A DNA stretch of 30,607 nt from a virus: the IMG/VR virus record IMGVR_UViG_3300035670_000940, positions 1 to 30,607 of that record; one strand, 5' to 3'. The number at the start of each line of letters is the position of its first letter. Position 1 is the first letter of the stretch. Under the pieces are notes generated by a model, which had not been told where the DNA came from, searched no databases, and saw only the letters and a program-made list of their open reading frames with translations. Of this stretch, positions 6,264-12,747 are shown one piece after another. A program made the position numbers and the translations under genes.

Positions 6264-7196
6264 ATGCTTACACAAATACCGAAACCCGAACACGGATCAC
6301 AAGCTTGGCTTGAAGTCCGCTGGCGCAACGACAACGGCGAAGCCCGCATCGCAGCCTCAGCGTGCGCCGCAGTCCACGGCCAACATCCGTTCATCACAAT
6401 GGCAGACCTCGCCAACGAACTGCTCTCCGAAACGCCACCGCAACCCAAAGAGCCGAACTCTGCAATGCTGCGAGGCACCACACTGGAAGCACCGATCCGC
6501 GAATGGGCAGCAAAACTGCTCGGTCACCCACTCACCGAACCCGACACCCTCTACCGTTGGGACGAGCCAGGTGTACGCCTAATCGCCACCATCGACTCAA
6601 TGAGTCAAGACGGCAGGGTGTTCGAGCAAAAGACAACGAACAAGATTTGGCGTGGCGAACTCCCCGACTACTGGTATTGGCAAGGCGTCCAACAAGCCAT
6701 CTGCACCGGAGTCTCAGAGATCACGTGGATTATCTTCGACTCCACTCTCGACCTGCATTTCCATGTTCAGCCGGTGTCAAGCGACGAGAAACAAACCCAC
6801 ATTGAAGCATGTCGCAGGTTCTTGGCCGCTATCGACATGGGCATCTACCCTGATGATGCCGTCGTCGAATACCGGCACGTCCAGGAACGTCACCCCGAAG
6901 GTGAAAAAAGCAAAGAAGTGGAACTGCCGATGTCGGCACTTGCCACCATCGAGCGACTACTGCTTGCCAAAGAGCAGATCAAGTCGGCTGAAGCAGCTGA
7001 GGATGCTTGCAAAGCAGAACTGTGCGCCATTCTCGGTGACGCAGAGTACGGTCTGATTCAAGACGAGTTGGTGTGTACCTGGAAAACCAGTCAACGTGAA
7101 TCGTTTGACTCCAAAAAGTTCCAGAAAGAACATCCCGCGTTGTGGGACAAGTATCGCAAGACAACTCCGGTACGCACGTTCAGGGTGAACAAGTGA
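6264..7196 (+). CDS. YqaJ-like viral exonuclease (lambda exonuclease fold)
   Basis: The protein has 310 residues with a PD-(D/E)XK exonuclease pattern: GSQAWLEVRW and RIAASACAAVHG (residues 28-39) matching the family N-terminus, GTTLEAPIREW with Glu75, IATIDSM with Asp111, FEQKTT with Glu121 and Lys123, and the Gln-rich helix WQGVQQAICTG (140-149). These are the conserved elements of the YqaJ / lambda Exo family, 5'-3' exonucleases that resect double-stranded ends for single-strand annealing recombination. The helical C-terminus contains LLLAKEQIKSAEAAEDACKAEL, usual for this family. The start is ATG 6264 with AAAAGGGG upstream. It is immediately followed by the annealing protein, completing a two-component recombinase. 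Confidence 0.88.
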   Translation: MLTQIPKPEHGSQAWLEVRWRNDNGEARIAASACAAVHGQHPFITMADLANELLSETPPQPKEPNSAMLRGTTLEAPIREWAAKLLGHPLTEPDTLYRWDEPGVRLIATIDSMSQDGRVFEQKTTNKIWRGELPDYWYWQGVQQAICTGVSEITWIIFDSTLDLHFHVQPVSSDEKQTHIEACRRFLAAIDMGIYPDDAVVEYRHVQERHPEGEKSKEVELPMSALATIERLLLAKEQIKSAEAAEDACKAELCAILGDAEYGLIQDELVCTWKTSQRESFDSKKFQKEHPALWDKYRKTTPVRTFRVNK

Positions 7197-7363
7197 CCAC
7201 GTACAACAAGGCTTACTATGACACACCCGCAGGTAAGGCTAAACAGAAGCGGGCAAATCAGCGGTTGCAAACCAAACGCAAACTTGCGTGGCAATGGTTG
7301 GCGGCGAACCGTCCAGATGTAATTGAAGAAATCAACAACCAAATCAACAAGGAGAACCAATGA
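7193..7363 (+). CDS. Small basic protein between exonuclease and annealing protein
   Basis: The 56-residue frame starts at GTG 7193, overlapping the exonuclease stop as GTGA, and overlaps the next ATG by four bases. It reads VTTYNKAYYDTPAGKAKQKR and then a basic helical stretch with WQWLAANRPDVIEEINNQI. A longer frame from 7142 is possible but would run deep into the exonuclease gene. The start Y-Y-x-T-P-x-G-K-A-K-x-x-R-A-x-x-R resembles small phage proteins often found beside recombination or HNH genes. It may bind nucleic acid, given the Lys/Arg-rich N-terminal half. Its function is unknown. Confidence 0.65.
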   Translation: MTTYNKAYYDTPAGKAKQKRANQRLQTKRKLAWQWLAANRPDVIEEINNQINKENQ

Positions 7364-8211
7364 ACCTGCAAGACATCCTCACCAAATACGGTGTACCCGA
7401 CCCGTCCATCGTCGGCAAACTACCTCGCGGTGGCATCACCCTCGACTTCGTAGGGCACGCTGAGATCACCAAGATTCTGATTGAAGTGGACCCGAACTGG
7501 TCATGGGAGCCGGTGGCATGGACAACCGACGGACGGCCCGCTATCGCAACAGTGAACGGTATGGCTGTCATGTGGGGCAAACTCACCGTGCTAGGTCAAA
7601 CCCGTCTCGGTGTCGGCTCAGCCCGCCACGACAAACCAGACCTGGACAAAGAACTGATTGGTGACTTCCTGCGCAACGCAGCGATGCGATTCGGTATCAG
7701 CCTGAGCCTGTGGTCGAAGTCTGAGTGGGAAGAACAGCAGGCTGCACCTCGTAAGCCTGCCGAACCGAAACCGGTGTCGCAAGATTTCGTCACCAAGTTT
7801 CGTGACGCCTGCGAAAAGAAAGGCATCAACCCCGACGACGTAGCGAAAGCTGCCGGTGTTGACTTGGCTGCGGTGACCGATGCGGATGCACCGAAGTTGC
7901 GGGACGCTTTCAAACAAGCAGAAGTCAAACCTGCCACCATCGAAGATGTGAAGCACGTGTTCGGGGAACAGGTCAGGGTGGTTGCCGAATCCAAGCCCGA
8001 CAATCCGACGCCGAAGAACCCTGGTGAGCCGGCAACGAAACCGCAGCTCGGCAAGATTCGTGCGCTACTGAACGCCAAAGGTATCTCGTCGTTCACTGAA
8101 AAGACTGAGGTGTGTGCCGATCTCATCAACCGTCCGATTACCAAGTTGGAACAGTTGACTCAGGGTGAGGCGTCACAGTGCATCGACATCCTTGACGCGA
8201 GGGTGTCGTGA
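7360..8211 (+). CDS. Single-strand annealing protein, Rad52/Sak-like
   Basis: The protein has 283 residues with a canonical AAGGAG upstream of ATG 7360. The N-terminal 125 residues carry DFVGHAEITKILIEVDPNWSW, then AVMWGKLTVLGQTRLGVGSA, then KELIGDFLRNAAMRFGISLSLW. This is the signature set of the actinophage annealing proteins related to Rad52/Sak/Erf: the hydrophobic hairpin, the G-x-G-S-A turn and A-x-x-x-A-A-x-R-F-G. These proteins form rings on single strands left by the exonuclease and promote annealing. A proline-rich linker (RKPAEPKPVS) leads to helical C-terminal segments and a final domain (KPQLGKIRALLNAKGISS) that may bind a partner. It overlaps the flanking genes at both ends. Confidence 0.82.
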   Translation: MNLQDILTKYGVPDPSIVGKLPRGGITLDFVGHAEITKILIEVDPNWSWEPVAWTTDGRPAIATVNGMAVMWGKLTVLGQTRLGVGSARHDKPDLDKELIGDFLRNAAMRFGISLSLWSKSEWEEQQAAPRKPAEPKPVSQDFVTKFRDACEKKGINPDDVAKAAGVDLAAVTDADAPKLRDAFKQAEVKPATIEDVKHVFGEQVRVVAESKPDNPTPKNPGEPATKPQLGKIRALLNAKGISSFTEKTEVCADLINRPITKLEQLTQGEASQCIDILDARVS

Positions 8212-8654
8212 CCGATGAACGCAAAGGGGAATGTCAAGGCAATAAGGACCGATGTACCCTGGACAACTGCCCGCTGTTTGGCACTTTGGGACGACCCGAC
8301 CGTCGTGGCGTACGCCGAATTAGAGGGTGTGCCGATCCTGCCGCTCGCGGTCGTAGAAATCGGACTAAAGGGGATGCGAAGGCGCGTCGTGCCCGTAAAA
8401 AGTTGGGGTTGGGCGGTCACCTTACACGTCACGAGGAGAACTGGGGTGGTGCTTTTCGTACCGAGATCAAAGCAGGCTTGCAGGTCGGTCCGATTGCTAC
8501 CCGTTTCTACGCCGCTAAAGCCCAGTCTGATGCGGCGAAGGCGTTGGGCGACATTCGCCCGTTCGTAATGGTGGCGATGCCTGACGGCACTACTCGTGGC
8601 ATTGTGCTTATGGATTTGGACGAGTTCAGTGACCTTGTTAGTCTGCTTGCGTGA
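8208..8654 (+). CDS. Putative Holliday junction resolvase-like PD-(D/E)XK nuclease
   Basis: The protein has 148 residues from GTG 8208 (GTGA overlap with the annealing protein). The N-terminal third has CTLDNCPLFGTLGR and RRIRGCADPAARGRRNR, a possible metal site (Cys16, Cys21, Cys41). The core then reads RHEENWGGAFRTEIKAGLQVGP, with Glu-x-Lys in FRTEIKAG, then IATRFYAAKAQSDAAKA and RPFVMVAMPDGTTRGIVLM. The basic start, acidic W-G-G, E-x-K and Q/A-rich helix match small phage nucleases annotated as resolvases near recombination genes. A role resolving branched intermediates would complete the exonuclease/annealing module. The family assignment is from motif memory only; a non-catalytic variant cannot be excluded. 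Confidence 0.6.
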   Translation: MTDERKGECQGNKDRCTLDNCPLFGTLGRPDRRGVRRIRGCADPAARGRRNRTKGDAKARRARKKLGLGGHLTRHEENWGGAFRTEIKAGLQVGPIATRFYAAKAQSDAAKALGDIRPFVMVAMPDGTTRGIVLMDLDEFSDLVSLLA

Positions 8655-8899
8655 GACTGTATTTCGGGCATAGTCCCGACGACGCAACCGAAATCGAACA
8701 GCAAGTCCAAAACTTTGAGGCCGCCACCTGTGTTATCGGGATGGCTGCCCTGGTTGCTGCTGCGGGTCCGGACGGATTCGAGGAGGACGAGTTGGATGTG
8801 GTGATGATCGGGGCGTCTCCGGCTGAGGTGACAAAGATGGTGTTGCAAGCGTTGAGTTCGCTGGTAGAAAGGGCTTGGCCGGATCACGAGTGGTCGTGA
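8651..8899 (+). CDS. Hypothetical acidic protein
   Basis: The protein has 82 residues from GTG 8651 (GTGA overlap with the preceding stop). It is acidic, with a first half MRLYFGHSPDDATEIEQQVQNFE, a small hydrophobic centre (CVIGMAALVAAAGPDGF) and an amphipathic C-terminal helix (EVTKMVLQALSSLVERAW). No catalytic or metal motif is visible. Its tight coupling to the resolvase-like gene suggests a related or regulatory job, but I do not recognise a family. It is the last gene of the recombination block; 22 bases with a strong AGGGTGAAGGGGG precede the next gene. Confidence 0.65.
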   Translation: MRLYFGHSPDDATEIEQQVQNFEAATCVIGMAALVAAAGPDGFEEDELDVVMIGASPAEVTKMVLQALSSLVERAWPDHEWS

Positions 8900-8921
8900 A
8901 CTAGGGTGAAGGGGGAACATA

Positions 8922-9458
8922 ATGGATTGGGTTGTGCGCCTGTTCGCAGGTTTGACGGCGACGTTCGCGGTAGTGGGATTGTGGGGGGTTTCCGAGCCGA
9001 CCCCCACCATACCTACCCCCACCCCTGTTGTGACGCTTAGAACGCTTCCTATTGCGTCTCAGACCCCTTCTACGACCACTACCACCACCCTGCCGGTGCC
9101 AGCTGACGCCCTCTGCCCCCAATGGTGGCCCCTCGCCATCGAGGTCGGCTGGACACTCGACCTGCTACCCACCCTGGACTATGTGATGTGGCGTGAATCC
9201 CGATGCGACCCCACCCAACACAACACCACCCTCAACCGAGACGGCTCCACCGACGTCGGGTTGACCCAAATCAACGACCGATCATGGTGCCTGCCGACCC
9301 GCTGGTATCCGAAAGGATACTTGCAAACCATCGGCGTATTACCTACTGTTGGATGCGAACAGCTATTCGACCCGCAACTCAACCTCATCTCAGCGAAAGC
9401 GATTTACGACTATGCCCTCCAACACAACAGAAACGGATGGCAGCCGTGGGGACTCTAG
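8922..9458 (+). CDS. Secreted/anchored lytic transglycosylase-like protein
   Basis: The protein has 178 residues. An N-terminal hydrophobic signal-anchor (VVRLFAGLTATFAVVGLWGV, residues 4-23) precedes a Pro/Thr-rich linker (residues 25-58, with PTPTIPTPTP and TTTTTTLP) typical of exported actinobacterial proteins. The globular part has VMWRESRCDP with the candidate catalytic Glu92, DGSTDVGLTQIN (107-118) and NLISAKAIYDYAL (154-166): the E-S, G-L-x-Q-I-N and A-x-x-I-Y order of the goose-type/SLT lysozyme fold. It should cleave glycan strands outside the membrane. Its place among early genes, far from the endolysin, is odd: it might help DNA entry, remodel the wall during infection, or act as a second lysis enzyme. 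The ribosome site is strong. Confidence 0.75.
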   Translation: MDWVVRLFAGLTATFAVVGLWGVSEPTPTIPTPTPVVTLRTLPIASQTPSTTTTTTLPVPADALCPQWWPLAIEVGWTLDLLPTLDYVMWRESRCDPTQHNTTLNRDGSTDVGLTQINDRSWCLPTRWYPKGYLQTIGVLPTVGCEQLFDPQLNLISAKAIYDYALQHNRNGWQPWGL

Positions 9459-9468
9459 GTACACCTAC

Positions 9469-9723
9469 ATGGAACTGCTAAGCGAATGGGCGCTCACGGA
9501 CAAAGGCCAAGACTGGAAAGATGAAGCAGCCTGCCGAGGTGTTGAAGGTGACTTGTTCTTTCCAGGGGACAACAACCAGTACAAACCGGAAGCGTTCACG
9601 ATTTGCAACCAATGTCCGGTACGGGAACGCTGCCTAATGTTTGCAATGAACAACCACATCGCCTACGGTATTTGGGGTGGGATGACACCACCGCAACGAC
9701 AACGATACAAAAGGAGCTTGTAA
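9469..9723 (+). CDS. whiB: WhiB-family iron-sulfur transcription regulator
   Basis: The protein has 84 residues from ATG 9469, chosen because it yields a standard WhiB length and follows the previous stop; ATG 9412 and an upstream start at 9349 would overlap the transglycosylase gene. The four cluster cysteines are Cys22, Cys46, Cys49 and Cys55 (C-x23-C-x2-C-x5-C), in AACRGVEGDLFFPGD and ICNQCPVRERC. The turn GIWGG (67-71) and the basic end RQRYKRSL complete the family signature. WhiB proteins hold a 4Fe-4S cluster and bind the primary sigma factor region 4 to redirect transcription. Phage copies are known to interfere with host WhiB control. The family is restricted to Actinobacteria and their phages, which fixes the host group. 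The stop overlaps the next ATG (TAATG). Confidence 0.92.
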   Translation: MELLSEWALTDKGQDWKDEAACRGVEGDLFFPGDNNQYKPEAFTICNQCPVRERCLMFAMNNHIAYGIWGGMTPPQRQRYKRSL

Positions 9724-10784
9724 TGATTCTCAGGGGAGACGTCAGAGAAATGTTAGGTCAGCTCGCTGACTGTTCAGTCCAAGCGTGCGTGACTAGCCCG
9801 CCCTATTGGGGACTGCGCGACTACGGAACAGCATCATGGGATGGCGGCGATTCGAACTGCAATCATCAGCCACCAGATGAGGCTCCAAATAGCCCCAAGA
9901 TGACGTCTGGGCAGAAGACTTCGCACGCTGGGCGATTTGCTGGACCGAACTGTTACAGGTGCGGTGCGACCCGTGTTGATTCACAACTCGGCTTAGAGCA
10001 GACACCCGACGAATACGTCGCACAGATGGTCGCCGTGTTCCGTGAGGTGCGCCGCGTGTTGAAGGATGACGGGGTGCTGTGGCTCAACTTGGGAGACTCC
10101 TACGCCGGTAATAACTCACGGGCATCCAACAACGGCAGAGCCGGATTTGGCAACGAAAGAGAAGGCGTATTTACCAAAACCGGCGAAGGATTGAAAACGA
10201 AAGACCTTGTTGGTATCCCGTGGCGGGTAGCGTTCGCACTCCAAGCAGACGGCTGGTATCTACGCCAAGACATCATTTGGCACAAACCCAACCCGATGCC
10301 CGAATCCGTCACCGACCGTTGCACCAAAGCCCACGAATACCTGTTCCTCCTCACCAAATCCGCCAAGTATTACTTCGACAACGAAGCAATCAAAGAACCG
10401 TCAGCACAACTTGGGAAAACCAACATCCGGTTCGGCGGCAATAAATACGGTGACAGCAACGACCCGAAACACGCCACCAAATCGGGCAACGAATACACCG
10501 ACAACGGCACCCGCAACCGCCGATCTGTGTGGACCATCCCCACCAAACCATTCAAGGGCGCACACTTCGCAGTCATGCCCGAAGCCCTCGTAGAACCATG
10601 TATCCTCGCCAGCAGCCGTGAAGGAGACACAGTACTCGACCCGTTCCTCGGATCAGGTACAGTCGGACTCGTAGCCCAACGCCACAACCGGCGATGGGTG
10701 GGCTGCGAACTCAACCCCGAATACGCCAAAATAGCAGAAACAAGAATCAGCAAAGAAACCAACATCTTCACGGAGGTATCATGA
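9723..10784 (+). CDS. DNA N4/N6 methyltransferase, beta class, with zinc-knuckle insert
   Basis: The protein has 353 residues from ATG 9723 (TAATG with whiB). Motif IV TSPPYWG is at residues 24-30 and the cofactor loop DPFLGSG at 306-312. This order (catalytic first, AdoMet pocket last) defines the beta class that adds a methyl group to an exocyclic amine. SPPY favours N4-cytosine but N6-adenine enzymes share it. Between them are a cysteine/histidine insert (CNH at 46-48, CYRCG at 77-81), a probable metal knuckle, VRRVLKDDGVLWLNLGDSY, and LRQDIIWHKPNPMPESVTDR leading to the target region. No restriction partner is adjacent, so it is an orphan enzyme likely used to shield phage DNA or regulate it. 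ATGA overlap links it to the next gene. Confidence 0.9.
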   Translation: MILRGDVREMLGQLADCSVQACVTSPPYWGLRDYGTASWDGGDSNCNHQPPDEAPNSPKMTSGQKTSHAGRFAGPNCYRCGATRVDSQLGLEQTPDEYVAQMVAVFREVRRVLKDDGVLWLNLGDSYAGNNSRASNNGRAGFGNEREGVFTKTGEGLKTKDLVGIPWRVAFALQADGWYLRQDIIWHKPNPMPESVTDRCTKAHEYLFLLTKSAKYYFDNEAIKEPSAQLGKTNIRFGGNKYGDSNDPKHATKSGNEYTDNGTRNRRSVWTIPTKPFKGAHFAVMPEALVEPCILASSREGDTVLDPFLGSGTVGLVAQRHNRRWVGCELNPEYAKIAETRISKETNIFTEVS

Positions 10785-10957
10785 GCGACAACCAATCCAT
10801 TTTCTATGAGGCGTGGATTAGCGATCTGCAACGCGACCTCGACAGTCTGCGAGAAGATAAACGAGAACTGCTACGCAAAGTTGCACAACTCGAAGAACTC
10901 GTGGCAGAATACGGCAATAAACTAACCAACCTCATCCAACAAAGGGGAGACGAATAA
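10781..10957 (+). CDS. Small coiled-coil protein
   Basis: The protein has 58 residues from ATG 10781, with CGGAGGT upstream and an ATGA overlap with the methyltransferase. It is almost entirely one heptad-patterned helix (WISDLQRDLDSLREDKRELL and onward to LVAEYGNKLTNLI), highly charged and lacking Cys or Pro. A parallel dimeric coiled coil is likely. Its function is unknown; it may be an oligomerisation partner of a neighbour. A longer frame from 10694 exists but lies inside the methyltransferase, so the shorter start is preferred. The stop overlaps the next ATG (TAATG). Confidence 0.7.
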   Translation: MSDNQSIFYEAWISDLQRDLDSLREDKRELLRKVAQLEELVAEYGNKLTNLIQQRGDE

Positions 10958-11178
10958 TGTCAGCAACATGGTACAAACTCAAAGACGAAACGTGGGGCGT
11001 GAAAGTACGTCACGACGGCCAACCAGGAGAACAAGTGGAAGTCACCAACAAAAAAGGTGAAACCAAAACCGTGTTCCTTGACAAGCGTGTCGCAAAGTTT
11101 GATGACGCCCAGCTTTGGTCGGTCAGCGACGAAGCCCCAGCAGTCGAACACAAAACATTGGACGAAGAACCGTTCTAA
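10957..11178 (+). CDS. Hypothetical small protein
   Basis: The protein has 73 residues with AAAGGGGAG upstream. A beta-rich opening (ATWYKLKDETWGVKVRHDG, then GEQVEVTNKKGETKTVFLDK) suggests a small barrel or SH3-like domain. The acidic tail ends in DEEPF, reminiscent of the acidic C-terminal tip that lets single-strand binding proteins contact partners. I do not recognise a family. The lysine-rich loop around VTNKKGETK may contact nucleic acid. It is coupled by single-base overlaps to both neighbours. Confidence 0.65.
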   Translation: MSATWYKLKDETWGVKVRHDGQPGEQVEVTNKKGETKTVFLDKRVAKFDDAQLWSVSDEAPAVEHKTLDEEPF

Positions 11179-11561
11179 TGTTCGTCAAACAACACCGGCT
11201 TCCATACGAACCTTTGGAACGCATGTTCAACAAAGAAATCACCGGTGCAGACCTATGCCAAATAACCGAAGTAGCAGAATCCACCGTGTCAAACTGGAAG
11301 AAACATGGCATCCCCGAACCGCAAGCAGACAGAGTTGCCGTCCGACTCGGACTCCACCCAGCCTCCATTTGGGGAGATCAGTGGTGGGATTTGGCGAACC
11401 TGCCAGCATTGCGGGACGGTGACACGGGCACTGACCCCACTGCCCCAACACGTTCACGACACGTGCGAATGTCCGTGTCATGCGTGGCGGATGGGCAAAC
11501 TGAACTCGATGGACAACAACTGGAAGAAAAAGAAACCCAATGGCAAACGAAACAAAAATAA
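11178..11561 (+). CDS. HTH DNA-binding protein (YdaS/Cro-like), C-terminus uncertain
   Basis: ATG 11178 overlaps the upstream stop (TAATG). The first 75 residues form a compact helix-turn-helix domain (PYEPLERMFN, then DLCQITEVAESTVSNWKKHGIP, then ADRVAVRLGLHPASIWGDQWW) with S-T-V-S-N-W in the recognition helix, typical of small phage Cro/YdaS-type regulators that end in an x-I-W-G-x-x-W motif. After the Trp pair the frame continues for about 50 polar residues that look like the shadow of a better ORF in another frame (11305-11568). The true protein may therefore be about 80 residues, or the two frames may be joined by a frameshift. Confidence 0.65.
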   Translation: MFVKQHRLPYEPLERMFNKEITGADLCQITEVAESTVSNWKKHGIPEPQADRVAVRLGLHPASIWGDQWWDLANLPALRDGDTGTDPTAPTRSRHVRMSVSCVADGQTELDGQQLEEKETQWQTKQK

Positions 11562-11568
11562 AATGTAA
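11305..11568 (+). CDS. Overlapping small zinc-binding ORF
   Basis: This ORF shares its first 80 bases with the HTH gene in another frame and then holds the more protein-like reading: IWRTCQHCGTVTRALTPLPQ, then a second cluster CECPCH near HDT. The Cys/His spacing (C-x2-C then C-x-C-x-C-H) fits a small zinc ribbon, as seen in actinophage zinc proteins with L-x-P-L-P-x-H-V-H-D. It ends in a basic tail (KKKKPNGKRNKNK). The start could be ATG 11305 or TTG 11335; no strong ribosome site is visible. It ends seven bases after the HTH frame stops. It is either an overlapping gene or the C-terminal part of a frameshifted HTH-zinc protein. Confidence 0.5.
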   Translation: MASPNRKQTELPSDSDSTQPPFGEISGGIWRTCQHCGTVTRALTPLPQHVHDTCECPCHAWRMGKLNSMDNNWKKKKPNGKRNKNKM

Positions 11569-11710
11569 CCACTGCCAAACCATCGTGGTTCACGACCGAC
11601 GCAACATCGTCGGCTGCGGCTGCGACCCCGATGCCCCACAATGGTGCTACATCCAACCCGACGGCAAGGTTAGAGGGTTCAGCCAAGCATCATGGGAAGT
11701 GTTGGAATGA
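11540..11710 (+). CDS. Small zinc-ribbon-like protein (DUF7695-like)
   Basis: The 56-residue frame starts at ATG 11540 and ends at TGA 11710, overlapping the next gene by 4 bases. It begins MANETKIKCNHCQTIVVHDR and then NIVGCGCDPDAPQWCYIQ, a pair of Cys-x2-Cys and Cys-x-Cys sites. The layout K-I-K-C-N-x-C-x-x-I ... V-x-C-x-C-D ... resembles the DUF7695 zinc-ribbon family of small phage/bacterial proteins. It is too short for routine size cut-offs. It is likely an early regulatory or adaptor protein; its function is unknown. A purine-rich stretch (GGAAGAAAAAGAAA) lies upstream. Confidence 0.65.
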   Translation: MANETKIKCNHCQTIVVHDRRNIVGCGCDPDAPQWCYIQPDGKVRGFSQASWEVLE

Positions 11711-12747
11711 AAGTATTGTCACTGTTCTCAGGTGTCGGCGGGTTCGACCTCGGCTTGGAACGTGCCGGTATGGAGACGGTGTTTCAATGTGAATGGGACA
11801 AACACGCAACCAAAATCCTGGAGAAGCATTGGCCCAACGTGCCACGCTGGACAGACGTGTCCACCCTCACAGGTGAACACATCCTTCCCCACGCACCTGT
11901 CATTGACGTCGTTGCGTGGGGATCACCATGCCAAGACCTATCAGTCGCAGGCAAACGAGCAGGACTACAAGGCGCACGGTCAGGCTTGTTCCATGAAGGA
12001 GTCAGAATCATCAACGAACTAAGGGGGCTAACCAATGGAAAATACCCAGGAATCTCTATTTGGGAAAACGTCGCAGGAGCTTTGTCTTCCAACAAAGGCA
12101 ACGACTTCGGTGTCGTCCTCAACAAAATGGTTGAAGCAGGGGCGTGTTTCAGCGAATGGGCTGTGTTGGACGCACAATACTTCGGAGTCCCCCAAAGGCG
12201 TAGACGAGTGTTCCTCATCTCTGTCTTCGATACTGCAACCGCAGCAAGATGTCCCGACCCGCTACTACCTGTCAGCGAAAGCATGCGAAGGAATCCTCAG
12301 GCGGGCAGAAAGAAGAAACAAAACCCTACCGATACAGTTGCATCAAGCGTTGACGAATGTAATCAGCCAATGATTGCATTTAGTCACACACAAGGACTCT
12401 CGGCGCAACCATCAGAAACCGCTTGGCCTACCTTGCGCAGAGAGGGAAGCGGTCAAGCCGTTGCGTATGTATTGCGTGATCAAGAAGGAAAACCAGGCGG
12501 GGGCAAAGGTCCGCTTGTGTCACGCGAGATGTCGTTGGCAATCAAAACCGGCAACGACCAAAAACTGTTCACGCCAACAATGGCGGTACGCCGGCTCACC
12601 CCACTCAAATGTGAACGGTTGATGGGCTGGCCTGATGACTGGACCGCAGGACAATCAGACACCCACCGATACAAACAATGCGGCAACGGCGTCGCCTCAC
12701 CCGTCGCAACATGGATCGCACAACAACTACTCAACATCGACAAATGA
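11707..12747 (+). CDS. C5-cytosine DNA methyltransferase, Dcm-like
   Basis: The protein has 346 residues from ATG 11707 (ATGA overlap with the small zinc gene; a start at 11692 would only add five residues). C5 motifs are visible in order: I LFSGVGGFDLGLERAG (6-21), IV WGSPCQDLS with the nucleophile Cys75, VI ENV (120-122), VIII QRRRR (163-167), a variable target region, and X GNGVA (326-330). It methylates cytosine at carbon 5 within a short site that cannot be read from the sequence. There is no endonuclease beside it, so it is an orphan, possibly anti-restriction, enzyme. It is remarkable for a second conserved-looking frame nested inside (12035-12373). The next tiny gene overlaps by 4 bases. 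Confidence 0.9.
   Translation: MKVLSLFSGVGGFDLGLERAGMETVFQCEWDKHATKILEKHWPNVPRWTDVSTLTGEHILPHAPVIDVVAWGSPCQDLSVAGKRAGLQGARSGLFHEGVRIINELRGLTNGKYPGISIWENVAGALSSNKGNDFGVVLNKMVEAGACFSEWAVLDAQYFGVPQRRRRVFLISVFDTATAARCPDPLLPVSESMRRNPQAGRKKKQNPTDTVASSVDECNQPMIAFSHTQGLSAQPSETAWPTLRREGSGQAVAYVLRDQEGKPGGGKGPLVSREMSLAIKTGNDQKLFTPTMAVRRLTPLKCERLMGWPDDWTAGQSDTHRYKQCGNGVASPVATWIAQQLLNIDK
12035..12373 (+). CDS. Nested ORF within the C5 methyltransferase gene
   Basis: A 112-residue frame, shifted relative to the methyltransferase, starts at ATG 12035 exactly 7 bases after AAGGGGG (12021-12027), the Shine-Dalgarno form used by the plus-strand genes here. It reads MENTQESLFGKTSQE, then a Ser-rich middle, then SSLSSILQ and RYYLSAKACEGILRRAERR, and ends QLHQALTNVISQ. 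From memory, L-S-x-K-A-C-x-G-I-L-R-R-A-x-x-R-x-K-x-L-P recurs in phage proteins next to or overlapping cytosine methylases, which suggests that the second frame is conserved. The methyltransferase frame is intact over the same bases, so the DNA would be dual-coding. Chance remains possible. Its function is unknown. Confidence 0.5.
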   Translation: MENTQESLFGKTSQELCLPTKATTSVSSSTKWLKQGRVSANGLCWTHNTSESPKGVDECSSSLSSILQPQQDVPTRYYLSAKACEGILRRAERRNKTLPIQLHQALTNVISQ

